Position numbers and translations under genes: made by a program. Shown here piece after piece: positions 28,542 through 36,973 of a stretch of DNA of 64,000 nt. The notes under the pieces were generated by a model. It did not search any database, had not been told where the DNA came from, and worked only from the letters and a program-made list of their open reading frames with translations. This DNA is from Caldanaerobius polysaccharolyticus DSM 13641 (lineage in GTDB: Bacteria; Bacillota; Thermoanaerobacteria; Thermoanaerobacterales; Caldanaerobiaceae): assembly GCF_000427425.1 (NCBI RefSeq), contig NZ_KE386494.1, positions 460,545 through 524,544 on the forward strand, given 5' to 3'. How positions within the stretch are numbered: the stretch's first letter is position 1; every line of letters begins with the position of its first letter.

Positions 28542-29654
28542 TCAGATCTCCATCAAACTGCTCTTATAAATCTTAAATAAATCCTCCTGTGTAACAACTT
28601 TTTTATTGTTAGCGATATTGGGAGCTTTTATGGCAATTGATGCGTAATGAGCCATCTCGCTCTCAGATATATCCGGTCTTTTGTCAACCCTTTGGAGAAG
28701 GCCACTTACAATGCTCCGCAATCCCTCAATATCTCTTATATTAAGTAAGTTCAAAATGTGCTCTACCTTATCCCCATCGGTTTCGCAGTTGAATTTAAGG
28801 TAATCTGCCAAAAGCATACCGTTAGCCCTGCCGTGAGGTATGTCTTTGTAGTACGTCAAAGAATATCCCATAGCGTGAACCATAGAGGTACCAGTATGTG
28901 CTATCAACATCCCGCCTAACAGCGATGAATTTAATAATACCTCTCTTGCTTTCAGGTCCAGCTGGCCATCCATGACACTTTTGTAACTTTCGCTAAACCC
29001 TTTAAGGCCTTTTTCCACCATCCAAAAGTAAAAGTCACCGTACTTCACTGATAAATATCCCTCAATTAGATGGGATAGTGCGTCAAGCATGGTATCTACA
29101 GTGACGCTATATGGAAGGTTTATGGTGTATCTGGCATCGAGAAAAGCTACCTGAGGGAAAATATAGGGACTTGCAAAATTCTTTTTAGAGCCTATCCTGT
29201 CGTATGTCAATATAGAATAGGGAGTAACCTCACTTCCTGTGCCAGCTGTAGTGGGAACAGCTATAATCGGCAAGGGTTTATTTTTAAATGTCTTGCTAAA
29301 AAGCTCTTCCGCATCCATCATGGGATTTGCAGCTAATACAGCAATGGCCTTTGAAGCATCCAGAGGCGACCCGCCTCCTATACCGATTACAAAATCCACA
29401 TCTGCTCTCCTTGCTACGTTAGCACCTTCTGAAACATTTTCCAGATCTGGATTAGACTTTACTCTGTCAAATATTTCATATTTTATCCCGTGGCTCTCCA
29501 GTGCTGATACTACATCATCAAGGGAACCATTATTTCTGGAACTCTTTCCTGTGACGATAAGGGCCTTATGGCCTATAGCCATGTGATCACTGTTCTCTTT
29601 TATACAATTTTCTCCAAAAATAATCCTGGTAGGTATAAAATAGTTATATTTCAT
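28542..29654 (-). CDS. Iron-containing alcohol dehydrogenase
   Basis: About 370 residues from ATG 29654 (AAGGAGTG upstream; a GTG 9 nt earlier is possible). Group III alcohol dehydrogenase features: FGENCIKENSDHM, NAD-binding GIGGGSPLDASKAIAVL, PTTAGTGSEVTPYSI, and metal-ligand region DALSHLIEGYLS with HAMGYSLTYYKDIPHGRANGMLL. In a reductive uracil pathway the natural role is malonate semialdehyde to 3-hydroxypropionate using NAD(P)H, making room for more electron disposal. Sulfoacetaldehyde reduction is an alternative for relatives. It opens the pyrimidine cluster and has a short attenuator leader. Confidence 0.88.
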   Translation of the reverse strand: MKYNYFIPTRIIFGENCIKENSDHMAIGHKALIVTGKSSRNNGSLDDVVSALESHGIKYEIFDRVKSNPDLENVSEGANVARRADVDFVIGIGGGSPLDASKAIAVLAANPMMDAEELFSKTFKNKPLPIIAVPTTAGTGSEVTPYSILTYDRIGSKKNFASPYIFPQVAFLDARYTINLPYSVTVDTMLDALSHLIEGYLSVKYGDFYFWMVEKGLKGFSESYKSVMDGQLDLKAREVLLNSSLLGGMLIAHTGTSMVHAMGYSLTYYKDIPHGRANGMLLADYLKFNCETDGDKVEHILNLLNIRDIEGLRSIVSGLLQRVDKRPDISESEMAHYASIAIKAPNIANNKKVVTQEDLFKIYKSSLMEI

Positions 29655-29689
29655 ACTGGTCACTCCTTTTATAAAAATATATAAAAATA

Positions 29690-29724
29690 AAAGGCGCTAT
29701 TATAAATAATAGCACCTTTGCTAT
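29690..29724 (-). promoter_or_regulatory. Short attenuator leader before the Fe-alcohol dehydrogenase
   Basis: On the minus strand ATAGC-AAAGGT-GCTAT (29709-29724) can form a hairpin with a six-base loop. Its loop and 3' arm are also the 5' arm of AAAGGTGCTAT / ATAGCGCCTTT (29709-29719 with 29690-29700), which is followed by TATTTTTAT, a terminator shape. Same logic and similar bases as the leaders at 25604, 27112 and the first unit of the nifH leader. Confidence 0.6.
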
Positions 29725-29733
29725 GTTATAAAA

Positions 29734-29763
29734 ATTATATCAAATCCTAAATGCTTATGACAA
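29734..29763 (-). promoter_or_regulatory. Promoter of the Fe-alcohol dehydrogenase unit
   Basis: TTGTCA (29758-29763), 18 nt, TATAAT (29734-29739) on the minus strand, placed just upstream of the attenuator hairpin at 29690-29724. Confidence 0.6.
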
Positions 29764-29816
29764 GTCTCCCGCTCCAAAATAGGGACCGTTATATTATTTT
29801 TATTTTTGTATAGATA

Positions 29817-30161
29817 TTATTTTGCTTTTAATGCGCCAAAAATAAAAGAGATAATCATTAGAGACATTACAATAAAAGTTAAAGGTATCTCCCCTATAAT
29901 TTTACTATTATTTTGAGCCGCATCCCTATAATTTAATAGAACAAGTATAAAACCAATTAAAGCCAAAGGAACAGCCAGATATATAGCTAACGTATAAAGA
30001 ATAGCTATTACTTCAAGCAAACGAAACGCAAAGAGTCCTTTTGGAGAAGGACTAAATCGCAAAATGATAAATAAAATGAATGTTAAGTAAACAAGGCTTA
30101 ATAGAAGCAAGAGATATTTCTTTTTTATAGCGGTATTATTTTCTCTGAATTTGTTATCCAT
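29817..30161 (-). CDS. Small membrane protein of unknown function
   Basis: A 114-residue protein with three predicted membrane segments: about 17-37 (LLLLLSLVYLTFILFIIL), 48-78 (VIAILYTLAIYLAVPLALIGF...) and 92-111 (PLTFIVMSLMIISFIFGAL). There is a charged N-terminus and no enzymatic motif. I do not recognise the family. A decayed copy lies at 3066-3185. Divergent from it is a secreted-protein pseudogene (30386-31201), so the two may once have been a module. The ATG follows AGGGGAGTACT at reasonable spacing. Confidence 0.7.
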   Translation of the reverse strand: MDNKFRENNTAIKKKYLLLLLSLVYLTFILFIILRFSPSPKGLFAFRLLEVIAILYTLAIYLAVPLALIGFILVLLNYRDAAQNNSKIIGEIPLTFIVMSLMIISFIFGALKAK

Positions 30162-30324
30162 AAAAGTACTCCCCTATATATTTTCATCATTTTCATCCTG
30201 CTTTAATATTTTTATTTAATAATCTATCAGAATATTATGCATATTTATTAATTATATATACGAATAAATATTAGCATATGTATTACTATATTTCAACAAA
30301 TTTATGATTATTTTGTAATTTATG

Positions 30325-30353
30325 TTGACTTTTCTATTCGTGTATAATATAAT
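30325..30353 (+). promoter_or_regulatory. Promoter of the secreted-protein pseudogene
   Basis: TTGACT (30325-30330), 17 nt, TATAAT (30348-30353), 32 nt upstream of the ATG at 30386. Near-consensus, so the broken gene may still be transcribed. Confidence 0.7.
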
Positions 30354-30385
30354 ACAATTGTAAAAAATGTAAAAGCAGGGTTAAT

Positions 30386-31201
30386 ATGAAAAAATTATTA
30401 GCATCTTGTTAGTTACTATAATTACAATAGGCGTCATCACGCCCGTATACGCTTAAATAATATGTCACCCGAATATGCAAATAAATATAAAGAGTTATCT
30501 GGGAAAGTTTTATCAAAGGATACAAAGTTTATAAAAATAACAAAAACATTTGATCCCGCGACTAACAACTATAAAGTAACGATAGCAGAAGAGTCAGAAA
30601 ATCAGGCTATGATTGAAGTTGAAAATGCTAAAAACTCTGTATCAGCAACTGGAAATTATGATTACCAGCAAAACTCGTGGATAAAGTTAGAAACTTGGTT
30701 ATCATCTCTCGGTGGTGGTGGTGAATACCTTTACAAGACGAGTTTTACTTGGTTAACACAACCTCTTGAGAATATTGGAGAGTATATCGCTACAGGTTAT
30801 GGAACAAATACTTCAGTAATTTCAGGTTCGGAATATCTTCAGGTAACATATAATCGTCAGGATGTAATATTACAAGGTTATACTTGGACATGGGGCCCGA
30901 CGTATTTAAATACAGACTACTATTGGACAGCAAACATTAAGAGTAATACAGGGTACGGTTTTAGCTTTCAAATATGTGACGATCCAACCAGCAGGTTTAG
31001 TAATGTTAGAGGTACCATGGCTTTTAGAGTACGACCTAATATATCAGGTGCAATAATACTTGATGCATAGGTAGCTATGGTCATAAATATTTAACTGTAT
31101 CGCCAAGTGTAACCATTTCGTCTTCAGGAATACTGTCATTTACTCCAAGCTTTGGAGTTTGGACAGTACCTAATACTCATGCACAGTACACTATTATATA
31201 A
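30386..31201 (+). pseudogene. Secreted protein gene broken by frameshifts
   Basis: ATG 30386 (AGCAGGG upstream) starts MKKLLAS, then the frame must shift to read LVTIITIGVITPVYA, together a signal peptide with a VYA cleavage site. A second shift leads into the long open frame NNMSPEYANKYKELSG... that ends at 31070. A third shift at about 31071 restores GHKYLTVSPSVTISSSGIL and FTPSFGVWTVPNTH to a stop at 31199-31201. All parts read as one exported protein of roughly 265 residues rich in Tyr, Ser, Thr and Trp. I do not recognise its family. The long middle frame (30462-31070, 202 residues) could be expressed alone, but it lacks the signal peptide and a good ribosome-binding site. Confidence 0.7.
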
Positions 31202-31272
31202 GCAAACATATCAAGGAGTGATACTTTTTAAAATTTGAAGCATTTTTGGTCAGAGTAGCGTTTAAAATATGG

Positions 31273-31515
31273 CTATTGGATCCTCCAATAGCCTCTTCTT
31301 GTATTTGCCTACTCCCAGACTAATTATTTCTATTCTAAACTTCTTGATATCTTCAATGTTAGATTGTTACCTTCTTCCAATGTTTCCATATACACATCAT
31401 CCTTATTTCTCTTATACATTTGTTTACTCGTCTCATAAACCTTTTTTGCGTCTGCTAATTATATATTTTCCTTCCAGCATCTTCTGCCCTCTGGCCTATC
31501 TAGGTCGCATGCACT
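31273..31515 (-). pseudogene. Relic of a group II intron maturase C-terminus
   Basis: The minus strand, read with frameshifts and internal stops, gives RVNKCIREIRMMCIWKHWKKV (31368-31439 region) and then WE-stop-ANTRRGYWRI (31279-31317 region). This pair is characteristic of the C-terminal X/DNA-binding part of group II intron reverse transcriptases (IRMCIWKQWKK ... YEWANTRKGYWR). No intron domain V or intact frame was found. The rest of 31202-31530 holds no gene. A perfect 10-bp palindrome inside the relic (GGCTATTGGA / TCCAATAGCC, 31271-31293) could by chance act as a hairpin. Confidence 0.6.
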
Positions 31516-31524
31516 GGTGCGCAC

Positions 31525-31553
31525 AAAAAAGGTGCTATATAGATAATAGCACC
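31525..31553 (-). terminator. Terminator of the sulfate operon
   Basis: On the minus strand GGTGCTAT (31546-31553) pairs with ATAGCACC (31531-31538) around a 7-nt loop, followed by TTTTTT (31525-31530). It begins 2 nt after the sat stop codon. Confidence 0.88.
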
Positions 31554-31555
31554 GC

Positions 31556-32710
31556 TCATCTAGATCTATAATAATCCATTAAAATTTCAGCGACCTCTTT
31601 TCTGGTAAACTCCTCAGGCGGCATAATTCCATTGGCCAGCATCTCCCTGACCTTGGTGCCGCTTAATATGATGTGCTGGTCATCCCCATGGGGACATGTC
31701 TTAAAGGAAGCCATGCCATGGCATGCTTTGCAATAAAAGCTATGCTCAAAAGGTAAGATGGTTATACCTATCTCCTCAGGCTCAAACTCATCAAATATGC
31801 GCTGGGCATCGTAAGTACCGTAATAATTTCCTACCCCTGCGTGATCACGCCCTACTATAAAGTGAGTGGCTCCGTAATTTTTCCTTATCAGGGCGTGAAA
31901 AATAGCTTCCCTTGGACCTGCATACCTCATGGAAGCCGGAAATGCAGACATAAACGTCCTGTCTTTTGGATAATATTTCTCAAGAAGCACTTTATAACAC
32001 TTAATCCTTACATCTGCTGGAATGTCATCGCTCTTGGTCTGCCCTACTAGTGGATTTAAAAACAAGCCGTCGCAGATCTCCAGGGCCACTTTTTGTATGT
32101 ACTCGTGGGCTCTGTGTATAGGATTTCTGGTCTGAAAAGCGACGATTTTCTTCCAGCCTTTTTGTTCAAAAATCCTACGGGTCTCTGAAGGATTCAGGTA
32201 CAGTTCTTTAAAATCTTCGTGTTCAATCGCATTTAACAACAGTATATCTCCGCCAAGCAGCACATCACCTCTTTGGAAAAGCTGCTTTACGCCAGGGTGG
32301 GCCATATCTGATGTCTTAAATACCTTTTCTGCTTCGCGGTATTTATCGTACCTGTACTTTTCCTCCACGCACATTATGCCTAAAATCCTGCCTTTTGAGT
32401 CAGTTAAGGCCAGCTCTTTATCTACTTCTATGGTCTTGGCTTCTTCTTCAGTAACTCCCAGCACTACAGGAATGCTCCATACAGTGCCATCGGCTAATCT
32501 CATATTCTCTACCACGCTGTCATAATCCGCCTTTTTCATAAAACCTGTCAAAGGGCTGTATCCTCCATTGGCGATAAGCTCCAGGTCAGAAATCTGGAAG
32601 TCATCCAACGCCAGCTTCTTTAAACCCATGGCCTTTTCAAGAAGGCTTTCCCTTTTGCTGCCTGTAACAAATCTATCAATCAGCTGTCCTCCGTGAGGTC
32701 TTATAGACAT
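31556..32710 (-). CDS. sat: Sulfate adenylyltransferase (ATP sulfurylase)
   Basis: About 384 residues from ATG 32710 (GGAGAGGAG upstream; the open frame begins earlier at a TTG). Makes adenosine 5'-phosphosulfate (APS) from sulfate and ATP. Motifs are [15 protein letters not shown] (ATP-binding, HxxH type) and [17 protein letters not shown], plus a zinc-type patch [15 protein letters not shown] near the C-terminus, as in dissimilatory-type, homo-oligomeric Sat. It is the final gene of the operon and lies 27 nt after aprB. The presence of both Sat and AprBA means APS is reduced directly. Confidence 0.96.
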   Translation of the reverse strand: MSIRPHGGQLIDRFVTGSKRESLLEKAMGLKKLALDDFQISDLELIANGGYSPLTGFMKKADYDSVVENMRLADGTVWSIPVVLGVTEEEAKTIEVDKELALTDSKGRILGIMCVEEKYRYDKYREAEKVFKTSDMAHPGVKQLFQRGDVLLGGDILLLNAIEHEDFKELYLNPSETRRIFEQKGWKKIVAFQTRNPIHRAHEYIQKVALEICDGLFLNPLVGQTKSDDIPADVRIKCYKVLLEKYYPKDRTFMSAFPASMRYAGPREAIFHALIRKNYGATHFIVGRDHAGVGNYYGTYDAQRIFDEFEPEEIGITILPFEHSFYCKACHGMASFKTCPHGDDQHIILSGTKVREMLANGIMPPEEFTRKEVAEILMDYYRSR

Positions 32711-32737
32711 ACGCACTCTCCTCTCCAAAATTTCAAC

Positions 32738-33061
32738 TTACACAATTTTATGAGCTTGTATCTCGATGACTTCTTGTGTGCCCTCTACCGTTTTTAACGT
32801 CCATATGATTTTCTCTTTGTCTTTTTTAGCTTTTAACGTAGAACCTCGTCCCCCTATCTGGGCAGGTAAGTACATCTCAATAGCTTGCCTAGGACATTCT
32901 TTAAGACATGCTGCGCAATCCCAGCAGTCCCTTATGTCTCGAATAGCCGCTTTTCCGCCGGAATCCTTATATAATAAGTCACCAGGGCAAATCCTGACAC
33001 ATAACGGCTCCTGCATCTTCCCGCAACCGTTACATAACTGCCTGTCAATCCTTATAGCCAT
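32738..33061 (-). CDS. aprB: Adenylylsulfate reductase beta subunit (ferredoxin-type)
   Basis: A 107-residue iron-sulfur protein with two [4Fe-4S] motifs: CNGCGKMQEPLCVRICPGDLLY, with the insertion between the first cysteines typical of AprB, and CWDCAACLKECPRQAIEMYLP. It passes electrons to AprA. It is shorter than AprB of sulfate reducers (about 150-165 residues), lacking the long C-terminal tail that wraps AprA. This short form fits assimilatory AprBA. It lies between aprA (22 nt) and sat (27 nt). Confidence 0.92.
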   Translation of the reverse strand: MAIRIDRQLCNGCGKMQEPLCVRICPGDLLYKDSGGKAAIRDIRDCWDCAACLKECPRQAIEMYLPAQIGGRGSTLKAKKDKEKIIWTLKTVEGTQEVIEIQAHKIV

Positions 33062-33083
33062 TTATACCACCTCTTAAGGTCCT

Positions 33084-34784
33084 TCAATAATCTACTTCAG
33101 CATCATAGGGACGTTCTATTATCTTTATTTCGTTTTCTACAGGATCGTAGACAGAGTTTACAAATTTTAACCAGTTCTCATCATCCCTAAAGGGGTAATC
33201 AACCCTCTCCTGGTAGCACCTCCACCGGGTTTCTTTTCTGTACAAAAGGTGTTCCACCACTGCCCTGGCTACCAGAACCCTGTCCGCCACTTCGTGATAT
33301 TTCATAAGATCGTGCAAGTCCTCAGCATATCCTTTGCTCAAATCCCTTTGCAGGTCCTTTAACAATTTCTTCGCTATATTTAACCTTTCCTCGTATACTT
33401 CATAATAGGAAGATATGCCGCCGGCATATTCATCCATTATCTTCTGTAATCTCTCTTCTAATTCATCAGGGCCAAATCTCAAGCCTTCATACTTATCCCT
33501 GGCAAACAACGGTGCATAAACCCTTTTAACCTCTTCTTCTATAAGGCCTTCATCCACTGGCTCAAGATTTACACCTTTTATGTATTCCACCGCATCTTCT
33601 GCTGCTATCTCCCCTTCTGCCATGCTGCCTGTGACGTATTTCTTGGGAGAACCTCCCGCCACATCGCCGGCTGCATACAGGCCCTCAAGCGTAGTCCTGC
33701 GCTTTTTGTCCACCCAGTAACCAGCTAGCCCATGGCCGCCAACGATATAAGGCTCTGATCCGCATATCTCCACGGGCCTATCCGTAGGTTGTATTCCCTC
33801 GTCAGCCCATTTTAAAACGATACCGGGTGACATGTTAAGATAGGCTTCTTTTAATACCCTGTTGTAGTCTTCACTAAGGCCGGTTATATCCAGGTAACAC
33901 GGGCCCCTTCCTTCTCGATCTTCTTTAATTGTGGCATAAAGCCTCATATACGTAGATCTATCGCTGTAATTTTTTAAATAAGCCTCGCCTTTGGCGTTTA
34001 TCTGTGGAGCGTGTACACCCTGGGCTATGGTACCTGTAGGCGAAAGCACATCTTTAATCCTCAGAGCAATAAACCTCATCTCAAAGCTGGTCATTTCAGC
34101 CCCGGCCCTCAGCCCCATGGCAAATCCCGCACCTGTGTTAAAAGGAGGGTACCACATCTTATGCCTAGCTGAGCCGTCATTATTGGGCTTATATAGCCCT
34201 GCTGCACCACCTGTGGCGCATATAACGGCCTTTGCCCTTATAACATAAAACTTATTTTCTCTAACCGAAAAAGCAAAAGCACCTATCACCTTTGTGCCTT
34301 TGACAATATAATCGACGGCTACCACCCTGTTGAGCACTACAGCTCCCGATTTTTTTAAGGCTTCAGCCATAATCGGCTTTATCCTCTCGCCGTTTATCCT
34401 GACGCTTCTCCTACCCCTGGGAACGTAGTCGCCTTTTTCGTCTTTTAAGTATGGAAGCCCCCATTCTTCTAATCGCTTGGCACACCTATTCAATCTCTCT
34501 CCTATGGTATAAGTTAAATCTTCCCTTATAAGACCTGCTGTATCTTTTTTAACATAATCCACATAAGAGGCCGGTGTTTCTCCGGGGTTTAGATAGGCAT
34601 TGATGGCATTAACTCCCGCTGCAAGACAACCGCTGCGTTCCACATGAGCTTTCTCAATTACAACTACTTTTAATCCGCTGTTTTTTTCCCTTGCCGTTAT
34701 AGCAGCTTGACAGCCGGCTGCCCCACCGCCGATTATAAGCACATCTGCATCTAACACTGTAATATCCGGTTTCAATGCGTGCAT
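33084..34784 (-). CDS. aprA: Adenylylsulfate reductase alpha subunit (flavoprotein)
   Basis: A 566-residue FAD protein of the fumarate-reductase/AprA family. FAD-binding GGGAAGCQAAITAREK is near residue 18, KAHVERSGCLAAGVNAINAYL and RRSVRINGERIKP are typical of AprA, and ATGGAAGLYKPNNDGSARHKMWYPPFNTGAGFAMGLRAGAEM matches its substrate region. It reduces APS to sulfite plus AMP. The operon has no dsrAB or qmo genes, so the role is assimilation rather than respiration. RBS GAGGAGGAGAG precedes the ATG. Confidence 0.94.
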   Translation of the reverse strand: MHALKPDITVLDADVLIIGGGAAGCQAAITAREKNSGLKVVVIEKAHVERSGCLAAGVNAINAYLNPGETPASYVDYVKKDTAGLIREDLTYTIGERLNRCAKRLEEWGLPYLKDEKGDYVPRGRRSVRINGERIKPIMAEALKKSGAVVLNRVVAVDYIVKGTKVIGAFAFSVRENKFYVIRAKAVICATGGAAGLYKPNNDGSARHKMWYPPFNTGAGFAMGLRAGAEMTSFEMRFIALRIKDVLSPTGTIAQGVHAPQINAKGEAYLKNYSDRSTYMRLYATIKEDREGRGPCYLDITGLSEDYNRVLKEAYLNMSPGIVLKWADEGIQPTDRPVEICGSEPYIVGGHGLAGYWVDKKRRTTLEGLYAAGDVAGGSPKKYVTGSMAEGEIAAEDAVEYIKGVNLEPVDEGLIEEEVKRVYAPLFARDKYEGLRFGPDELEERLQKIMDEYAGGISSYYEVYEERLNIAKKLLKDLQRDLSKGYAEDLHDLMKYHEVADRVLVARAVVEHLLYRKETRWRCYQERVDYPFRDDENWLKFVNSVYDPVENEIKIIERPYDAEVDY

Positions 34785-34807
34785 TGACTCTCCTCCTCAA
34801 TTAGCTA

Positions 34808-35413
34808 TCATATTATCCCCTTTTCCCTCAAATAATCCAGTAGAAGTTTTACCGATTCATCCAGTGATAGTTCATCGGTGTTTATCACCAGTTCCGGATT
34901 TACAGGGGGTTCATAGGGAGCTGAAATCCCGGTAAATTCCTTTATCTCTCCTGCCCTAGCTCTTTTGTAAAGCCCTTTCACATCTCGCTCTTCGCATTTC
35001 TCCAGAGGGCACTTTACGTACACCTCCAGAAATTTGCCTTCGGGCAGCAATTTCCTGGCATTGTCTCTATCTTCTCTGTAAGGCGAAATAAATGCAGTGA
35101 TAGTTATTACACCAGCATCAGCGAAGAGCTTTGCCACCTCTCCGATTCTCCTAATGTTTTCCTTACGGTCTTCGGCGGAAAAACCTAGATTTTTATTAAG
35201 GCCATGCCTTATATTGTCGCCATCAAGCACATAACACAGATGCCCCATATCATAAAGCCTTTTTTCCAGTTCTCTAGCTATAGTGGACTTGCCCGCACCT
35301 GAAAGCCCTGTAAGCCATATAACCACGCCTTTTTGCTTCAGCAACTTTTCTCTATCCTCAGCGCTGACCATGCCCTCATGCCAAGTTATGTTGGTAGCTT
35401 TGATCTCAGACAT
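34808..35413 (-). CDS. cysC: Adenylylsulfate kinase
   Basis: About 201 residues from ATG 35413 (GGAGGAATTG upstream). P-loop GLSGAGKST (about 34-42), [34 protein letters not shown], and [16 protein letters not shown] are the APS-kinase hallmarks. It phosphorylates APS to PAPS. Finding it beside AprBA is notable because AprBA uses APS directly. PAPS may serve sulfation, or the kinase may tune APS levels. Spacing to aprA is 23 nt. Confidence 0.95.
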   Translation of the reverse strand: MSEIKATNITWHEGMVSAEDREKLLKQKGVVIWLTGLSGAGKSTIARELEKRLYDMGHLCYVLDGDNIRHGLNKNLGFSAEDRKENIRRIGEVAKLFADAGVITITAFISPYREDRDNARKLLPEGKFLEVYVKCPLEKCEERDVKGLYKRARAGEIKEFTGISAPYEPPVNPELVINTDELSLDESVKLLLDYLREKGII

Positions 35414-35439
35414 CCACAATTCCTCCTCGACATCATTTT

Positions 35440-36573
35440 TCAGTTATTAAAGTACTTGTGCATACTGAGATACCTTTCTCCTGTATCAGGCAATACCGTC
35501 ACAACCCTTTTGCCCTTACCCAGCTGTTGTGCCACTTGAATAGCGGCAAGAGCGTTAGCACCTGAAGATATGCCACACAGTATGCCTTCTTCTCTCGCCA
35601 GCATCAAAGACATCTCAAACGCCTTCTGATCGTTTACCTTTATAATCCCATCTAACACGCTCCTGTCTAACGTATCAGGTATAAAGCCAGCCCCTATGCC
35701 TTGAATTCTGTGCGGCCCGGGTTTTTCACCGGACAAAACAGCAGAAGTCTCAGGCTCTACGGCATACACCTTAACATTGCTGTTGGACCTTTTCAAGACC
35801 CTGCCAACGCCTGATATGGTACCTCCTGTTCCCACTCCAGCCACAAAAGCATCCAATCGTCCCTCAGTAGCATCGAGTATTTCCTGACCGGTGGTTAGCT
35901 CGTGTATCTCGGGATTGGCTGGATTCTCAAATTGGTTTAGCATTATGTAATCATCGTGGCCTTCTAAGAGCTCCTCTACCTTTTTAAGAGCTCCCTTCAT
36001 CCCCTCAATGCCTGGCGTCAATATAAGTTCAGCCCCGTACGAGGCCAACAAGTTTCTCCGCTCAACACTCATAGTATCAGGCATTACCAGTATAAGGCGA
36101 TAACCTTTGACAGCGCACACCATCGCTAAACCAATGCCGGTATTGCCGCTGGTAGGCTCCACGATAGTCATACCTTTTTTTAATTTTCCTGACTCTTCGG
36201 CACGCCTCACCATATTATAGGCTATCCTGTCTTTTACACTGCCCCCTGGATTAAAAGACTCCAATTTAACCAGTATTTCTGCTCCACCTTCTGGCACTAC
36301 CTTGTTTAGCCTTACCATAGGGGTCCTTCCTATCAGCTCTACTATGTTGTCGTATACCCTTTTCCCGCCAGAACCCCCTCCCATAAAGTACATTAAATTT
36401 ACCTCATCGCCATCCTTTATGACGGCTGTAGCATATTGTTCTCTCTTTAATACCACATCATTTAACTCCACACTTACGACCTGTTCGTCTATGTCGTTAA
36501 GTTTTAAAAATTCCGAAACCGTCAGCTCTCTATCGTAGCTTTGCTTTTCTCCGTTATAAATTATGGTAATCAT
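35440..36573 (-). CDS. ThiS-like sulfur carrier fused to cysteine synthase
   Basis: A 377-residue two-domain protein. Residues 1-70 form a ThiS/MoaD-type beta-grasp ([23 protein letters not shown] ... [11 protein letters not shown]) ending in GGGSGG at 65-70, the place where free carriers end in a Gly-Gly tail. Residues 72-377 are a complete O-acetylserine sulfhydrylase-type enzyme: [15 protein letters not shown] Lys114 (GGSVKDR), [24 protein letters not shown] and [11 protein letters not shown]. The next genes encode a JAMM protease and a ThiF-like activating enzyme, so the carrier half may be cut free, charged as thiocarboxylate and used as sulfur donor for cysteine. Fusion is in one frame with no internal stop. 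Processing is inferred. Confidence 0.9.
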   Translation of the reverse strand: MITIIYNGEKQSYDRELTVSEFLKLNDIDEQVVSVELNDVVLKREQYATAVIKDGDEVNLMYFMGGGSGGKRVYDNIVELIGRTPMVRLNKVVPEGGAEILVKLESFNPGGSVKDRIAYNMVRRAEESGKLKKGMTIVEPTSGNTGIGLAMVCAVKGYRLILVMPDTMSVERRNLLASYGAELILTPGIEGMKGALKKVEELLEGHDDYIMLNQFENPANPEIHELTTGQEILDATEGRLDAFVAGVGTGGTISGVGRVLKRSNSNVKVYAVEPETSAVLSGEKPGPHRIQGIGAGFIPDTLDRSVLDGIIKVNDQKAFEMSLMLAREEGILCGISSGANALAAIQVAQQLGKGKRVVTVLPDTGERYLSMHKYFNN

Positions 36574-36574
36574 A

Positions 36575-36973
36575 TTATTCCTCCTCCACCAAGATACCTT
36601 CTTCTATAACCTGTCCACCTTTTATCTTATAAGCTCTCACGTCAACGCCATCTTTTAAGGAGACGATAATATAGTATATATCCTCGTAATGGGCCATTTC
36701 TATGTCTTTATCAGAAGGATAAGCACGGCTTACGGGATGGGAATGGTACACCGCCAGCATCTTCTGGCCTTTTTTCCTTATATCCTTGATGACCTTAAAC
36801 TGCTCCTCAGGGACCATCAAAAAAAAGTCCTCCCTATGGGCTCCATTGGTCATAGGGTACACGCTCATTACCTCATCGTCAATGCCTGACAATATTCCGC
36901 ATCCTTCATAAGGCGCTTCTCTGCGCAATTGATCCAGCATTTGATTTAACTGGCTCTTTTTAATTTTAAGCAT
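36575..36973 (-). CDS. JAMM/Mov34 metalloprotease (Mec/HcyD-like)
   Basis: 132 residues from ATG 36973 (AGGGGGAACG upstream; the longer frame from 37006 overlaps the previous gene too far). JAMM zinc-site residues are Glu23 (APYEGCG), His77 and His79 (YHSHP), and Ser87/Asp90 (PSDKD). In Mycobacterium, Mec removes cysteine from the CysO carrier. In Wolinella, HcyD trims the HcyS tail to expose Gly-Gly. Here it lies 1 nt from the ThiS-CysK fusion and overlaps the thiF-like gene. It may therefore cleave the fusion after the glycines, release charged cysteine, or both. Confidence 0.9.
   Translation of the reverse strand: MLKIKKSQLNQMLDQLRREAPYEGCGILSGIDDEVMSVYPMTNGAHREDFFLMVPEEQFKVIKDIRKKGQKMLAVYHSHPVSRAYPSDKDIEMAHYEDIYYIIVSLKDGVDVRAYKIKGGQVIEEGILVEEE

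Noticed and set aside
31271-31293. GGCTATTGGA/TCCAATAGCC as a designed terminator
   Set aside because: The palindrome lies within codons of the maturase relic (RGYWR region) and lacks a T-run, so chance origin is more likely; kept only as a remark.
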